DNA from: Agaribacillus aureus
GTDB lineage: Bacteria > Bacteroidota > Bacteroidia > Cytophagales > Cyclobacteriaceae
Length of the DNA: 64,000 nucleotides
Direction of reading: 5' to 3'
Assembly: GCA_030442055.1 (NCBI GenBank)
Contig: JAUJEB010000006.1
Span: 186,001 to 250,000, forward strand
Part shown: positions 38,101 through 47,004 of the stretch, piece by piece
How the letters are laid out: every line of letters begins with the position of its first letter
Position numbering within the stretch: the stretch's first letter is position 1
Translations under genes and position numbers: made by a program
The notes under the pieces: model-generated
Databases searched by the model: none
Told to the model about the DNA's origin: nothing
The model's input: the letters and a program-made list of their open reading frames with translations, nothing else

Positions 38101-38529
38101 TGCCACCGCTACACCTGTATCAAACCCGGCCCTTTTCTCAATGCCGGCACTTTCGGTAATATCCTCAAATTTGAAATTTCCTTTGTTCAGGTAGAGCTTA
38201 TTGTCACCGGCATTTGCGGTAAAAAACAAGTCAACCAGTCCGTCATTGTTAAAGTCCGCAGCGGCGACACCACCACCAATATAAGTATACATGTACTGGT
38301 AGTAATTGGACTCCAGGGTTTCAACTAGCTTATTTTTGAAGTCAATACCTGATTCAGCGGAAGAAATGGAGGTAAACAGTTTATCTTGCCGGGCCTGCTC
38401 CTTCGTCTCCGGACTGCTCCCTTGTTGTGTGCAGGAAGTATTTATCAAACCCAACATAAGACCAACACTCAGCACCGGCAATATGCCTAACGTGCGTATC
38501 ACAATACGAATAACCATGACTTTGGGCAT
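35146..38529 (-). CDS. FG-GAP/VCBS-repeat protein with UnbV (ASPIC) domain
   Basis: The 1127-residue protein has a lipoprotein-like leader (LINTSC) and many Asp-rich FG-GAP repeats of the DFNNDGLVDLFF and DINNDGLLDLM type that bind calcium and fold into beta-propellers. An ASPIC/UnbV segment lies near residues 550-620 (GFLSSVSNKLHFGIG, LWPDDTKQ), followed by a second propeller. Such proteins are surface or secreted and occur next to SusCD pairs; their role is unknown but is probably ligand capture or adhesion. The next gene is DUF5107. Confidence 0.85.
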   Translation of the reverse strand: MPKVMVIRIVIRTLGILPVLSVGLMLGLINTSCTQQGSSPETKEQARQDKLFTSISSAESGIDFKNKLVETLESNYYQYMYTYIGGGVAAADFNNDGLVDLFFTANAGDNKLYLNKGNFKFEDITESAGIEKRAGFDTGVAVADVNNDGFADIYISRGGWIDRDNRFANMLYINNGDLTFTEMAGPLGLADTNRAIHATFFDYDKDNDLDVYVSNTPDITSRTKVVDLIAVQKDPKTLSLKGSDRLYNNDGTGHFTDVSLKSGILPDIGFGLNPQVGDLNNDGWPDIYVCNDFNIPDFAYINNGDGTFSEGRNELFKHMSFNSMGGDMADINNDGLLDLMTLDMNPEDYIRSKTTMAMTSIEQFDLMVSADYHHQYMHNMLHLNNGMGPFSEIANMAGVANTDWSWSLLSADFDLDGFNDIYVTNGVFRDVIDRDKNNEILQILRKNQRKPTKEDFLQFAKMLPQQKLTNYFFKNNGNLTFENTSVKWVDSTTTFSNGAVYADLDNDGDLDVIVNNINEEATILRNNAIEMEKGNFLQIAFSGPGKNKFGVGSIAKLHLKDGSVQIRQLINTRGFLSSVSNKLHFGIGANDSIAKIEVLWPDDTKQELVNIAANQLLLIKYDDTQNIDQIVAEKNPEKTIFTRIPSNYHHSDPAFNDYSRQILLPHKLSQTGPAVAKGDVNGDGLEDVFIGGGHKQAGQLLLGQKDGKFRTVEIADFIRDKQREDVGACFFDSDGDGDLDLYVVSGSYEFDRNPKLLQDRLYLNNGRGQFTKSGDALPEMLSAGSVSVPYDYDKDGDLDLFVGGRVVPGKYPYPPSSYLLVNQQGKFSIASEELAPGLNQVGMVTDAVWADINSDGHTDLIITGEWMGIHVFINENNRLLKSDRYSTLSASTGWWNKLLVADIDGDNDLDIVAGNLGLNYKFHATEEKPFHVYTHDFDYNGVEDIMLAKYYHDKQVPVRGKTCMSQQMPHLAQKIQTYSDFASRDLGGIVGANLKSALHYQAIEFRSGIFFNDGDGKYSFSPFTLIVQQSPINSILYQDFDGDGTKDLLLAGNNYQSEVETTRADAGIGAFLKGDGKGAFTWLSNLESGFFADKDVRNIQAVSTAKGPVLFVINNNTKHDLFRVNQF

Positions 38530-38594
38530 AAAATGTTGAAATTCAGGTTATAAAGTTAGAACAAGTTTTTGTTTTTATGGAATTACTTAAATGA

Positions 38595-38627
38595 TAACGG
38601 TAAGATCCATCACAAACCTTACCGTTA
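38595..38627. promoter_or_regulatory. Hairpin between susD and the UnbV gene
   Basis: TAACGGTAAG (38595-38604) pairs perfectly with CTTACCGTTA (38618-38627), leaving a 13-base loop. It lies in the 129-bp gap after susD. Without a U-tract on the minus strand it is more likely an mRNA-stabilising or attenuating hairpin that sets susCD above downstream expression than a full terminator. Confidence 0.5.
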
Positions 38628-38658
38628 CCTTTATAAAGTTAAGCTTTGTCGCCTTTTA

Positions 38659-40179
38659 TTAATCCCCTAAATTCGGATTAAGTCTGATCTCATTCTGAGG
38701 AATTGGCGCAAAGTAATTGTCCGTTCCGAGGGAACCAATGATAGCATTAGATACATTCAGTAATTCTCCGGCATCGTTCATAGAAACCTGCGGGTCCCTG
38801 TTGGAAAGCGCCTGTTCCACCCTTTCCATCCGCACCAGATCATTCCAGCGAATCCATTCTCCGGCAAACTCCCATTTTCTTTCTGTAAATGCTAATTCTG
38901 CAATATCTCCGCTGGTGACATCAACACCCGGATCAGGGGTGCCAAATGGCAATCCTTCCGCTCTTCTTCTAATCATATTTAATGCTTCCCAGGCTTCGCT
39001 GGTAACGTTGCCTGATCTGCCTGAAGCTTCGGCATATATCAACAATACCTCGGCATATCGCATGAACAGGTCATTTCTGTTGGTATTGAACTCACTCAAT
39101 GGAATATCTCCTTCAGGCCCAACAATTTTCTTAAATACGGGATTGGTCTGATCGGTGAAGTTCTCCCAATCATGCTCGGTTCTGTAAGTGGCTTCTTTTC
39201 TTGGTCCTTCCGGAAAATCTTCAAAAAATCTGATTTCCGCGAAGGTTTCCTGCCAGCCAAACAGATCAGAAGGATTACCTAGCTTACCGAATTTCCGGTT
39301 GTGCAAGCCACAGTCTACGCAATAGGCGATGGTCCATACACCTTCGCTGTTAAATCTGTTTTCCAGTTTCCATAGATCTTCCAGGTCTTCTACCAGCGCA
39401 AAACCATGTGCGGCGCTGTTGTCCATCACTTGCTTGGCACTGGAAGCAGCCATGGCATACTTTGACGCGTCTTTGGCCGGGAAACCACCCCAATCCAAAT
39501 ACAACCTGGCCAGCATGGCCCGGGCGGTACCGCTATTTGGTCTGGGTGCTCCCTCCAATACACCTGGATATATTTCCGGAAGCAGGTTTTCGGCCTGCAA
39601 CAGGTCGGATTCAATTTGTGTGTATACTTCTACCTGGCTGGACCGGCTTATATCGAGTTCCGGCTCGGCAGTCAATGGCAGCGGAATTCTTCCGTGCACA
39701 CGGGTCAAATGAAAGAACATGGTACCTCTTAGAAAGTAAACCTCACCCAGTAATCTGTTTTGAGCATCCTGATCCGGCAATTCCAGATCCTTGGCGTTCT
39801 CAAGCACACTATTGGCGGCGCGCACCATGGCGTAAATATCCCTCCAATTGTTGACTACACGCGCATTTTCAGGAGATACTGATCTTTGGTCAAATTCTCT
39901 GAAATCAGCTTTGTTACTGGCTTTATGTGTAGTAATATCATCACCTGACCAACCGGAAACAAAAAACGTAGACCACTGGGAAGCATTTCTTAACTGGGAG
40001 TATATACCTGTGACGCCCAATTCCAATTCTGCCTGATTTGAATACGAACCTGGCGCCAAACGAGAAACTGCCGGGTCCTCATCTAATTCCGCACAACTTT
40101 CAAAAGTCAGCACTATGGCAACAGCCGACAGGAGGAAGAGATGTGCTCGAAATAATTTATAAAAATTTATCGTTTTCAT
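38659..40179 (-). CDS. susD: SusD/RagB-family nutrient-binding outer membrane lipoprotein
   Basis: The 506-residue protein has a lipoprotein signal (LTFESC, about Cys29), the SusD TPR-type helices with EVYFLRGTMFFHLTRVHGRIPL and the C-terminal AELAFTERKWEFAGEWIRWNDLVRM segment followed by YFAPIPQNEIRLNPNLGD, both family hallmarks. It caps the SusC channel and binds the glycan. It follows susC by 41 bp. Its ligand is unknown, but the agar genes nearby make agaro-oligosaccharide a good candidate. Confidence 0.95.
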   Translation of the reverse strand: MKTINFYKLFRAHLFLLSAVAIVLTFESCAELDEDPAVSRLAPGSYSNQAELELGVTGIYSQLRNASQWSTFFVSGWSGDDITTHKASNKADFREFDQRSVSPENARVVNNWRDIYAMVRAANSVLENAKDLELPDQDAQNRLLGEVYFLRGTMFFHLTRVHGRIPLPLTAEPELDISRSSQVEVYTQIESDLLQAENLLPEIYPGVLEGAPRPNSGTARAMLARLYLDWGGFPAKDASKYAMAASSAKQVMDNSAAHGFALVEDLEDLWKLENRFNSEGVWTIAYCVDCGLHNRKFGKLGNPSDLFGWQETFAEIRFFEDFPEGPRKEATYRTEHDWENFTDQTNPVFKKIVGPEGDIPLSEFNTNRNDLFMRYAEVLLIYAEASGRSGNVTSEAWEALNMIRRRAEGLPFGTPDPGVDVTSGDIAELAFTERKWEFAGEWIRWNDLVRMERVEQALSNRDPQVSMNDAGELLNVSNAIIGSLGTDNYFAPIPQNEIRLNPNLGD

Positions 40180-40220
40180 ATTTTTAATTTTAAATCAATT
40201 CCTAAAATTATTTTTTGAGG

Positions 40221-43200
40221 TTAAAACCCAACTTTTAAGCCTACTGTAAAAGTTCTGGGATTAGGATAAGCGCCTGCATTGATACCGGCAGCTTCATCGA
40301 CATTTCCTTCGGTGGCACTGTTAGCCGGTCTGGAAGTGTGTTCGGGGTCGTAACCGGAATAATCGGTAATTAAGAAAAGGTTTTGTCCACCGACGTAGAA
40401 CTTCACCGTCTTCAGCCCGATAACATCTCTTAATGTATATCCTAAAGTCAGGTTGCTTAATCTTATAAAGCTACCGTCTTCAACATAGCGAGTAGATCCT
40501 GCATCATTCTCGCCGCCGGCGGGGATTTCGGTTTCATTTTCAGCTGTCCACTGATTTAATTGCTCTACGGCCAGGAAACTTCTGTGATTACCGGTGGCAC
40601 CCACAATCATGCCCTGAACGGTATTGTAGACATCAAAACCATGCACTCCCTGGAGAAATACGTTTAGGTCCCAATCTCCATAGCTAAGTGTGTTATTAAA
40701 ACCCCAAAGCAGGGTTGGTGTACCGTTGCCAATGGCGCCAATAACGCGATTGCCGGATTCATCTCGCAGATATTTTGCGTCTCCGGGTATTCTGCCAAAT
40801 GTAAGGGCTTCGGCGGCTTCAGCTGTTTTCCAGGTGCCTAAAAAGGTCGAACCCTGGAATTGACCTAAAGGCTCACCTAATTGAATGACATTCCAGGCCC
40901 TGCTTTGTCCGTCTGTACTGCCAAATGAACCCTGGATCTCTTCCACACCACCTAAGTCTACTACTTCGTTTTTGTAATGTGACAAATTAAAATTCACATC
41001 CCAGCTTAGCTTGTCTTTATTGATAACAGCGGCTGATAACACTACGTCGATACCGGTATTTTCAACTTCGCCCACATTCTTTAATATAGTGCCTCCGCCG
41101 TTGGTGTCGGGAATAGGAGTCTCCAGCAACAAGTCTGTTGTGTTCTTCTTATAACCATCTATCGATAAACTGGCTCTGCCATCAAAAAGACTCAGATCTA
41201 CACCGACGTTGGTTTGTGTGGTTGTTTCCCAGGTCAGCTCGGGGTTGGCAAAACCATCGGGAGAAGAACCGGGCGTGGCAGTGGCGCCATTAAAGGCAAA
41301 TGAGCTGTTGGCTTTCACACTGGCGAAGGTAGAAAACGGATCAATGTTTTGGTTACCAACCTGTCCCCAACCCGCTCTTACTTTGAGGTCGCTGACGATG
41401 GATCCGCCATTAAAAAACGGGGCATTCCCGAAGTTATAAGCTAACGCGACAGATGGGAAGGTACCGGTTCGGTTATCTGGCCTGAAAACGGAAGACTGAT
41501 CCACCCGGATTGTGGCTGTCAGATAAATGGTGTTGTTGTAGTTATACTCGCCTCTACCCATATAAGACTGAATGGTTGAAGGGGTCAGATCATTACCAAT
41601 AGACTGCCCTGATCCCGGTGCTGTCTCAGCCAAAAAGAACCCGGCAGGAACAGCCAGATTTGCAGCGTTATAGCTATTTCTTCGATCTTGTCTGCCTGAG
41701 AATTCATAAATTCCCGTGATTTTCAGATCGTGTTCGTTAAAATCCTTTTGCCAGGTAAGAATATTACTTATCTGGTGTGTAGTAATTTTATTGGACCAAA
41801 ATGATGCATCGGGAAACGGAGGATCAGTTCTGTAAGTTTCTGTCGCTGAGTTAATAGTACCTACACCAGCTACCAGCGTATAATTCAGATTATCAATGAT
41901 ATCATAGCTTACATTAAGGTTTGCATTGAGGCGGTCAGAAATGTTTTCCACAACACTTTGTTCCAAATTTGCGATGGGATTGTAATTAAGAGATGCCAAC
42001 CCTTTGATAGAGAAGTTGTTGTAAGCGCCGTTGGCGTCTCTGACGGGTGTTGTCGGATCCCAGGTCAACGCCTTTACAATATCACTACCCTGAAATCTTC
42101 CGAAAGCATTCAGGTCGTTTAGCGTGGTGGCTCTGCTTCCGTATAAATTCAACCCTACGTTTAATTTATCGGTGACTTGGGTGTTGATATTGGAACGCAA
42201 AGAATACCGCTCATAACCTGTTTCAATGACGATCCCTTCCTGATCTACGTAGTTACCGGAAACAAAGTAATTAAGCTTGCCTTCAGAGCCACTGGCAGAT
42301 ATTTGAAGGTTGTGACTTAAAGCGGACTGTAAAAACTCGTCCTGATAATTGGTTCCGCCGCTAGCTTCCAGGGCACTGATTTCCTGGTCGGTGAAGATAG
42401 CCGAACCTCCGGTCCTTATTCTTCTGCTGTTCTCAATTCTGGCAAAGTCAGCAGCACCCAGCGTGGGAAGTAGTTCCGGAACTTTGGAAAAAGACGTAAA
42501 ATAATCGATGTCTACTTTTGATTGCCCGGTGCCCTGCTTGGTGGTTACCAGGATAACGCCATTAGATCCCCTGGAGCCGTAAATAGCGGTGGCTGAAGCA
42601 TCTTTCAATACGTCCATGGAAGCTATGTCATTGGGGTTTAAAGTTGTTAAATCCCCACCGATGATACCATCGATAACAACCAGTGGATCGTTGTTGCCGG
42701 TAATGGAGTTAGCTCCTCTGATTCTCACTTTGACCGCAGCTCCCGGAGCGCCATTAGCTCTGGCAACGGTCACGCCGGCCGCTCTACCCTGTAAGGCATC
42801 TTCTACGCGGGTAAGGGGCTGATCTTTGAATGATTCTGCGTTTACCTGAGCTACTGATCCGGTAAGATCGCTTTTCTTTGTTGTTCCGTATCCAATAACC
42901 ACAATTTCTTCCAGGTTTTGAATATCTGGCACCAATTGTACGTTGATGGTTGTTTGACTTCCTACTGTAATATTTTCTGTCAGGTAGCCCACAAAAGAAA
43001 TGACAAGTATATCATCCTGTGAAGCCTGGATGCTATAGTTACCGGTGGCATCTGTTACCACGCCGGCAGTGGTTCCCTGGATCAAAATATTCACACCCGG
43101 AATACCTTGATCATTTTCATCCGTGACCTGCCCGGTCACTTTCTGCTGGGCATATAGATGCTGAACGCCCACCGTCATAAGCATGAGAAAGAGACCTAAA

Positions 43201-43241
43201 ATGCCGCCTCTTTTTACGAGTTTAGTAAAGTGTTCTCTCAT
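40221..43241 (-). CDS. susC: SusC/RagA-family TonB-dependent outer membrane transporter
   Basis: The 1006-residue protein has a signal peptide ending HLYAQ, a carboxypeptidase-regulatory-like domain (about 33-115), a TonB box region (EEIVVIGYGT), the plug (VEDALQGRAAGVTVARANG, IRGANSITGNNDPLVVIDG, YGSRGSNGVILVTTK) and a 22-strand barrel ending RTFTVGLKVGF. It imports oligosaccharides across the outer membrane with SusD using TonB energy. No N-terminal anti-sigma-interacting STN domain is visible. It is the first gene of its operon and has a 572-bp untranslated upstream gap. Confidence 0.95.
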   Translation of the reverse strand: MREHFTKLVKRGGILGLFLMLMTVGVQHLYAQQKVTGQVTDENDQGIPGVNILIQGTTAGVVTDATGNYSIQASQDDILVISFVGYLTENITVGSQTTINVQLVPDIQNLEEIVVIGYGTTKKSDLTGSVAQVNAESFKDQPLTRVEDALQGRAAGVTVARANGAPGAAVKVRIRGANSITGNNDPLVVIDGIIGGDLTTLNPNDIASMDVLKDASATAIYGSRGSNGVILVTTKQGTGQSKVDIDYFTSFSKVPELLPTLGAADFARIENSRRIRTGGSAIFTDQEISALEASGGTNYQDEFLQSALSHNLQISASGSEGKLNYFVSGNYVDQEGIVIETGYERYSLRSNINTQVTDKLNVGLNLYGSRATTLNDLNAFGRFQGSDIVKALTWDPTTPVRDANGAYNNFSIKGLASLNYNPIANLEQSVVENISDRLNANLNVSYDIIDNLNYTLVAGVGTINSATETYRTDPPFPDASFWSNKITTHQISNILTWQKDFNEHDLKITGIYEFSGRQDRRNSYNAANLAVPAGFFLAETAPGSGQSIGNDLTPSTIQSYMGRGEYNYNNTIYLTATIRVDQSSVFRPDNRTGTFPSVALAYNFGNAPFFNGGSIVSDLKVRAGWGQVGNQNIDPFSTFASVKANSSFAFNGATATPGSSPDGFANPELTWETTTQTNVGVDLSLFDGRASLSIDGYKKNTTDLLLETPIPDTNGGGTILKNVGEVENTGIDVVLSAAVINKDKLSWDVNFNLSHYKNEVVDLGGVEEIQGSFGSTDGQSRAWNVIQLGEPLGQFQGSTFLGTWKTAEAAEALTFGRIPGDAKYLRDESGNRVIGAIGNGTPTLLWGFNNTLSYGDWDLNVFLQGVHGFDVYNTVQGMIVGATGNHRSFLAVEQLNQWTAENETEIPAGGENDAGSTRYVEDGSFIRLSNLTLGYTLRDVIGLKTVKFYVGGQNLFLITDYSGYDPEHTSRPANSATEGNVDEAAGINAGAYPNPRTFTVGLKVGF

Positions 43242-43813
43242 AGTTAATTAGTTTAAATTTAATTTGTAATCTAGAATAATGCCTCAACAAAATTCATTGC
43301 ACAGACACGCGTTAAAAAGCTTTGAATGCTTGGAATCTAGGAATATTCCCTCATTTTATTATTCTTAACATACTAGATTTTAACTAGACAAACAGGACAG
43401 GCAGCTATCAATTTTGGCTAAAAAACCATTTGATATAAGGATTAAAACATTTGTTACATTAAAGGGCTTACAGGAAATCTTACAACGCCTTACAGTAAGC
43501 ACTTTTACGCTTAGAATCCTTAATACTTTTAGCCATGATCAAAGGGTTCGGGTCACAGTTTTATAGGTTAAAAAACCTGATTTACCGCTGATATTGTATG
43601 CCATTTTAAATGGATTTGCGGAGAGGGGAGAAAATATGAGAAGTGTTATCCGGAATAGTGACAGAAGGAGAAACCGGGAGATCAGTTGTCAGGAATAAAG
43701 AAAACCATTGGCTAACCAATGGATCGAACGGGTAGCATATAAAAAATTAACTTCCGCGTTTTCCAAATGGAACAGTGGCGCATAATGGTCCCGTATCATA
43801 CGCCGGACTGATG
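43242..43813. promoter_or_regulatory. Long leader/intergenic region upstream of susC
   Basis: The gap separates susC from the next minus-strand gene. It has a GGAATATTCC palindrome at about 43341-43350 and three closely spaced TTACA repeats at 43468, 43480 and 43490 that could bind an activator. No gene and no certain promoter was found. Confidence 0.35.
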
Positions 43814-44230
43814 CTAAAAATGATAAACCTTTTCCGGATCCAGATCGATCCTTATATCACCTGACTTGGTATAGGAAAGCTTAAACCCTTCATCTTCCAG
43901 TCTGGCGGCACAATACTCGTGGGCTTTTGAGTTGATGACCTTCTTGTCATTTTTAACCACACGCCAAAAGGGGAGATCTTCGTCGACCATTTCTCCAACA
44001 TATTTTTCAACAATTTTCTTAATCGCATTTCCAGTGCGCATCGGACAGGTGACATCTGTTTCGAAATCTTTGGCTAACCTTCTGCACAATGTTTCAATCG
44101 TAGCCACCATGCCCGTCGGAATGGTCCTGATGGCCTCTTCGATAATTTGTGTAGTAGGATGAAGCATCTTGCCCTTCCCATAAAACTTTTCCATTTTAAC
44201 CGGGATATCTATAATCGTTGGATTTTTCAT
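43814..44230 (-). CDS. MGMT/ATL-like DNA-binding-domain protein
   Basis: The 138-residue protein resembles the C-terminal DNA-binding half of O6-methylguanine methyltransferases: IPTGMVATIETLCRRLA for the winged-helix entry and DLPFWRVVKND, where the usual PCHR active-site cysteine motif is replaced by PFWR, as in alkyltransferase-like proteins. These bind damaged bases without repairing them. The match is weaker outside those motifs. It is the last gene of the ECF sigma operon, 3 bp from the SnoaL-like gene. Confidence 0.55.
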   Translation of the reverse strand: MKNPTIIDIPVKMEKFYGKGKMLHPTTQIIEEAIRTIPTGMVATIETLCRRLAKDFETDVTCPMRTGNAIKKIVEKYVGEMVDEDLPFWRVVKNDKKVINSKAHEYCAARLEDEGFKLSYTKSGDIRIDLDPEKVYHF

Positions 44231-44233
44231 GAT

Positions 44234-44626
44234 CTAAAGGCCTAATTGTGTTTTAAATTGATTACTGTCATAAAAGCTTCTAAGCGCTGAGATCCTGTTA
44301 TCTTTAATCTCAAAGATATCGACGCCAAAAATTTCTATCCTTTTGCCAGTAGCTGGCGCCTCGAAAAACGGACCTTGGTTCGTGCCTTTCATCGACCATT
44401 CCAAAACCAGTGAATCAACGGATGAGTTTTCAATAATAGTAAGTATACCAAATTCCACATCGGGAAAGGCTACAGCTGTTTGCGGAATGGAATTGGATAA
44501 AAGTGCTACCGCATTTCCTTCCTGCAATGGGTCTTTGTAAGTAGCCGATGTTAAAAAAAGATCGGGCAAACTTTCGACCTGTTGGGTATTCCAGGTTTTT
44601 ACATATTGATGAATTAAACTAATCAT
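44234..44626 (-). CDS. SnoaL/NTF2-like protein
   Basis: The 130-residue protein fits the NTF2-like cone fold of SnoaL-type proteins: VKTWNTQQVESLPDLF, ATYKDPLQEGNAV, VLEWSMKGTNQGPFFEAPATGKRIEIFGVDIFEIKDNRI and a FYDSNQF end. Members act as small isomerases, hydrolases or binding proteins. It lies 3 bp after the ECF sigma gene end and shares its transcript. The substrate is unknown. Confidence 0.75.
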   Translation of the reverse strand: MISLIHQYVKTWNTQQVESLPDLFLTSATYKDPLQEGNAVALLSNSIPQTAVAFPDVEFGILTIIENSSVDSLVLEWSMKGTNQGPFFEAPATGKRIEIFGVDIFEIKDNRISALRSFYDSNQFKTQLGL

Positions 44627-44629
44627 TAT

Positions 44630-45442
44630 TTAAAAGTTAATAGCGTTGACTACTTTTCTTACTTGCTTCATGACATGCTTTGGGGCTTTGGCCACGGGTA
44701 CTGAGCGAAAAATGGCAACCGTCCTGTGAACAGCATCAATCTTTTCAATGAGATCAATGCTCCTGTTGCTATGTCTGGCAAATTGCAATTGACCGGGATT
44801 GATGAGCTGTTTTTCAACAAGAAAATCAATCTTCCGCTTACAACGGCAGGCATTGCCAGGATTGACCAGTCCACATTTTGATTCCAGAAAATGCCTTATT
44901 TTTACCCGCGACCTCGACAACTGCTTCCTAAAATTTTCGGGAGTCATTTCCAAAATTTCCGCGCCTTCTACACTGTTGAATTCCAGGATTTCCCCGAGAA
45001 TATAAACCATTCGGCTCATCTCATTAAGGCATAATAACAAACCATGTGTACAGCTGACCTTTACTTCCTCTTCCAATAAAAGCAATTCCCCTTCATTTTT
45101 GGCATGAGTCACCAGGTCCGACTGACCGGTGTCAATTAAGTCGGCATAGGCTTCAAACGGCATGGCGACCTCATGGGATTTTTTCCCTTTGACAGTTAAT
45201 AAATAGTTAGTGGCCACCCGATAAACCCAGGTCATAAACCGGCTCTCTCCCTTGAAAGTGCTTAGGTGTGTGATGATCCTTACCAGTATTTCCTGTGTGG
45301 CGTCCTGGGCGTCATCGGCAAAGAGTAACATCTTTAATGAGAGATGATAAACCATATCCTTAATTTCCAGGATAACCGATTCCAGAGCGTCTCTGTCTCC
45401 CGAATTTGCTTTATCAACCAATATTTCTATTTTTCCTCGCAT
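44630..45442 (-). CDS. ECF-type RNA polymerase sigma factor with C-terminal extension
   Basis: The 270-residue protein has sigma region 2 (DAQDATQEILVRIITHLSTFKGESRFMTWVYRVATNYLL) and region 4 (VEGAEILEMTPENFRKQLSRSRVKIRHFL). A further 95 residues follow, with a Cys-rich start (SKCGLVNPGNACRCKRK), which is longer than a usual ECF factor and may be a built-in regulatory segment. No anti-sigma gene is next to it. It is first in an operon with the SnoaL-like and MGMT/ATL-like genes, perhaps a stress module. Confidence 0.85.
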   Translation of the reverse strand: MRGKIEILVDKANSGDRDALESVILEIKDMVYHLSLKMLLFADDAQDATQEILVRIITHLSTFKGESRFMTWVYRVATNYLLTVKGKKSHEVAMPFEAYADLIDTGQSDLVTHAKNEGELLLLEEEVKVSCTHGLLLCLNEMSRMVYILGEILEFNSVEGAEILEMTPENFRKQLSRSRVKIRHFLESKCGLVNPGNACRCKRKIDFLVEKQLINPGQLQFARHSNRSIDLIEKIDAVHRTVAIFRSVPVAKAPKHVMKQVRKVVNAINF

Positions 45443-45545
45443 ATGATCCTTTAATTAATTAGACTAATACAAGATAGGCAGTGTGACAACAACAATAAAA
45501 ATAAAAGATTATATCTGGCCAAAGTTTCCTCGCTGGCAGTCCACC

Positions 45546-45598
45546 CTGGCTTCAGTTGGAAACTGAATGCCCAAAATGTGTCAAGTTTATAACTTGGC
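45546..45598 (+). repeat. 53-bp repeat, copy 1
   Basis: This element matches 49501-49553 at 46 of 53 positions. It contains two potential hairpins, CAGTT/AACTG and the perfect CAAGTT/AACTTG with a 3-base loop. It lies in the 321-bp gap between the ECF sigma gene and a membrane protein gene, which otherwise shows nothing. Confidence 0.75.
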
Positions 45599-45763
45599 TA
45601 AGTGGTGTAGAGTAAATTCGGGATTATGGCTTATTTACACTAATTTTAAAGTGGACCAACAAATGTCGTTTATAGCATTTTACCATAAGAACAGTTAAAA
45701 GATAGGATTTTAGATAACTTTAAATACCAACAATTTCATTGGCAAGCACATTGGAAGAAGTTT

Positions 45764-46984
45764 ATGAAGCCGAATACAACCAAGATACTTATTAACCTCC
45801 TGTTGAGAAACACCGCCATAGGTTTTTTCCTTACTGTATTCTGGTTAATACTTTTTGATAGCTATTTGGGTATATATTTCAACAAATATTTTATTGCTGA
45901 ATACGCCTTGATAGCCTCATTTTATATAATACCAATTTTTCTAATTAACCTTTTGTATTTGGCTCTTTTGATAAAAAGGATGTACCGGCTTTTATGGGCA
46001 AATGTTGCATTCCTGGTTTTGCCAGGAATATTGAGCCTAACCTGTTACCACCTTATTGGTTGGTCTGAATACTTGGAGGACGAAGTCTTTTTTACGGTAA
46101 TTCATACTTTCCTTTGGGTGAATTTTATATTGGGGGTGCTATCGATTCCAGGTTTAATAAAGAAGAATCCAGAAATTAAGAATCAAAGACAAACATTAAA
46201 ATGGTATTATAGAACGGTGTTTGGTGTGGTTATCATATTGCTTTTAAGTGTTATATTTATCCCTCCGCGATCGGTTAAATTTAAAAATGAGATCTTTCCG
46301 GCAATTTCTTTAAATACTATTGACAAAACCTATATTCCTCCGACGCGGGTTGATAAGGCTGATTATATTGACATAAGATATAAAACGACATGGTTCTATG
46401 ATTGCTTTGAGCCGTACTTTGATTCTGTTAATTATCTGTTGTCAGATTATCATTCTTCGAACCAGGACAAACAAAATTCACCAATTTTTAATGATTCTAA
46501 AGACAATTATATTAAGCATAAAGTGGCAACCCGCGTTTTAAATTCAAATATTAATTTTCAACCGAATGCTTTGTATTTGGCATTAGCCAGCAATGAAATA
46601 GATACTGTTTACAATAATTACAAAGGAATACATCTATATCTAATCAATGCTAAAAAAGATACGCTTACGTTGCCTGGTATTGATGGATCGATATCTATTG
46701 TACAAGAAGCAAGAGACTTAACTGGCAACTGGAGGCCTGTGGAACAGTATCCCAAAAGTTGGTGCGGAAATAGTTTTTACGACATCAATTTACCGCCAAA
46801 TAATTTCATTAGGCTTACGGTTCCAAGGTATGACGGGATGATTAGAACCGAGCTTAGATTCGCGCTGGCTATAGATGCTGAAACCATATTATATTCAGAT
46901 TCTTATGTTGGGAAAATAAATCCTGGTCAATTTTTTATAAATGGTAAATATCTACCTGGTAATCTTATGGACCCCAATTATTAA
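45764..46984 (+). CDS. Hypothetical membrane protein
   Basis: The 406-residue protein has five hydrophobic helices in its first 175 residues and a soluble C-terminal domain of about 230 residues, probably outside the cytoplasm, rich in Asn, Asp and Tyr. No domain is recognised. It lies 20 bp before the broken esterase gene and is on the same strand. Confidence 0.65.
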   Translation: MKPNTTKILINLLLRNTAIGFFLTVFWLILFDSYLGIYFNKYFIAEYALIASFYIIPIFLINLLYLALLIKRMYRLLWANVAFLVLPGILSLTCYHLIGWSEYLEDEVFFTVIHTFLWVNFILGVLSIPGLIKKNPEIKNQRQTLKWYYRTVFGVVIILLLSVIFIPPRSVKFKNEIFPAISLNTIDKTYIPPTRVDKADYIDIRYKTTWFYDCFEPYFDSVNYLLSDYHSSNQDKQNSPIFNDSKDNYIKHKVATRVLNSNINFQPNALYLALASNEIDTVYNNYKGIHLYLINAKKDTLTLPGIDGSISIVQEARDLTGNWRPVEQYPKSWCGNSFYDINLPPNNFIRLTVPRYDGMIRTELRFALAIDAETILYSDSYVGKINPGQFFINGKYLPGNLMDPNY

Positions 46985-47004
46985 AAAAATCAAAGGCAAG
47001 TTTT

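Noticed and set aside
45546-45598. Possible CRISPR repeat together with 49501-49553
   Set aside because: The two copies are 4 kb apart with genes between them and no regular spacers.
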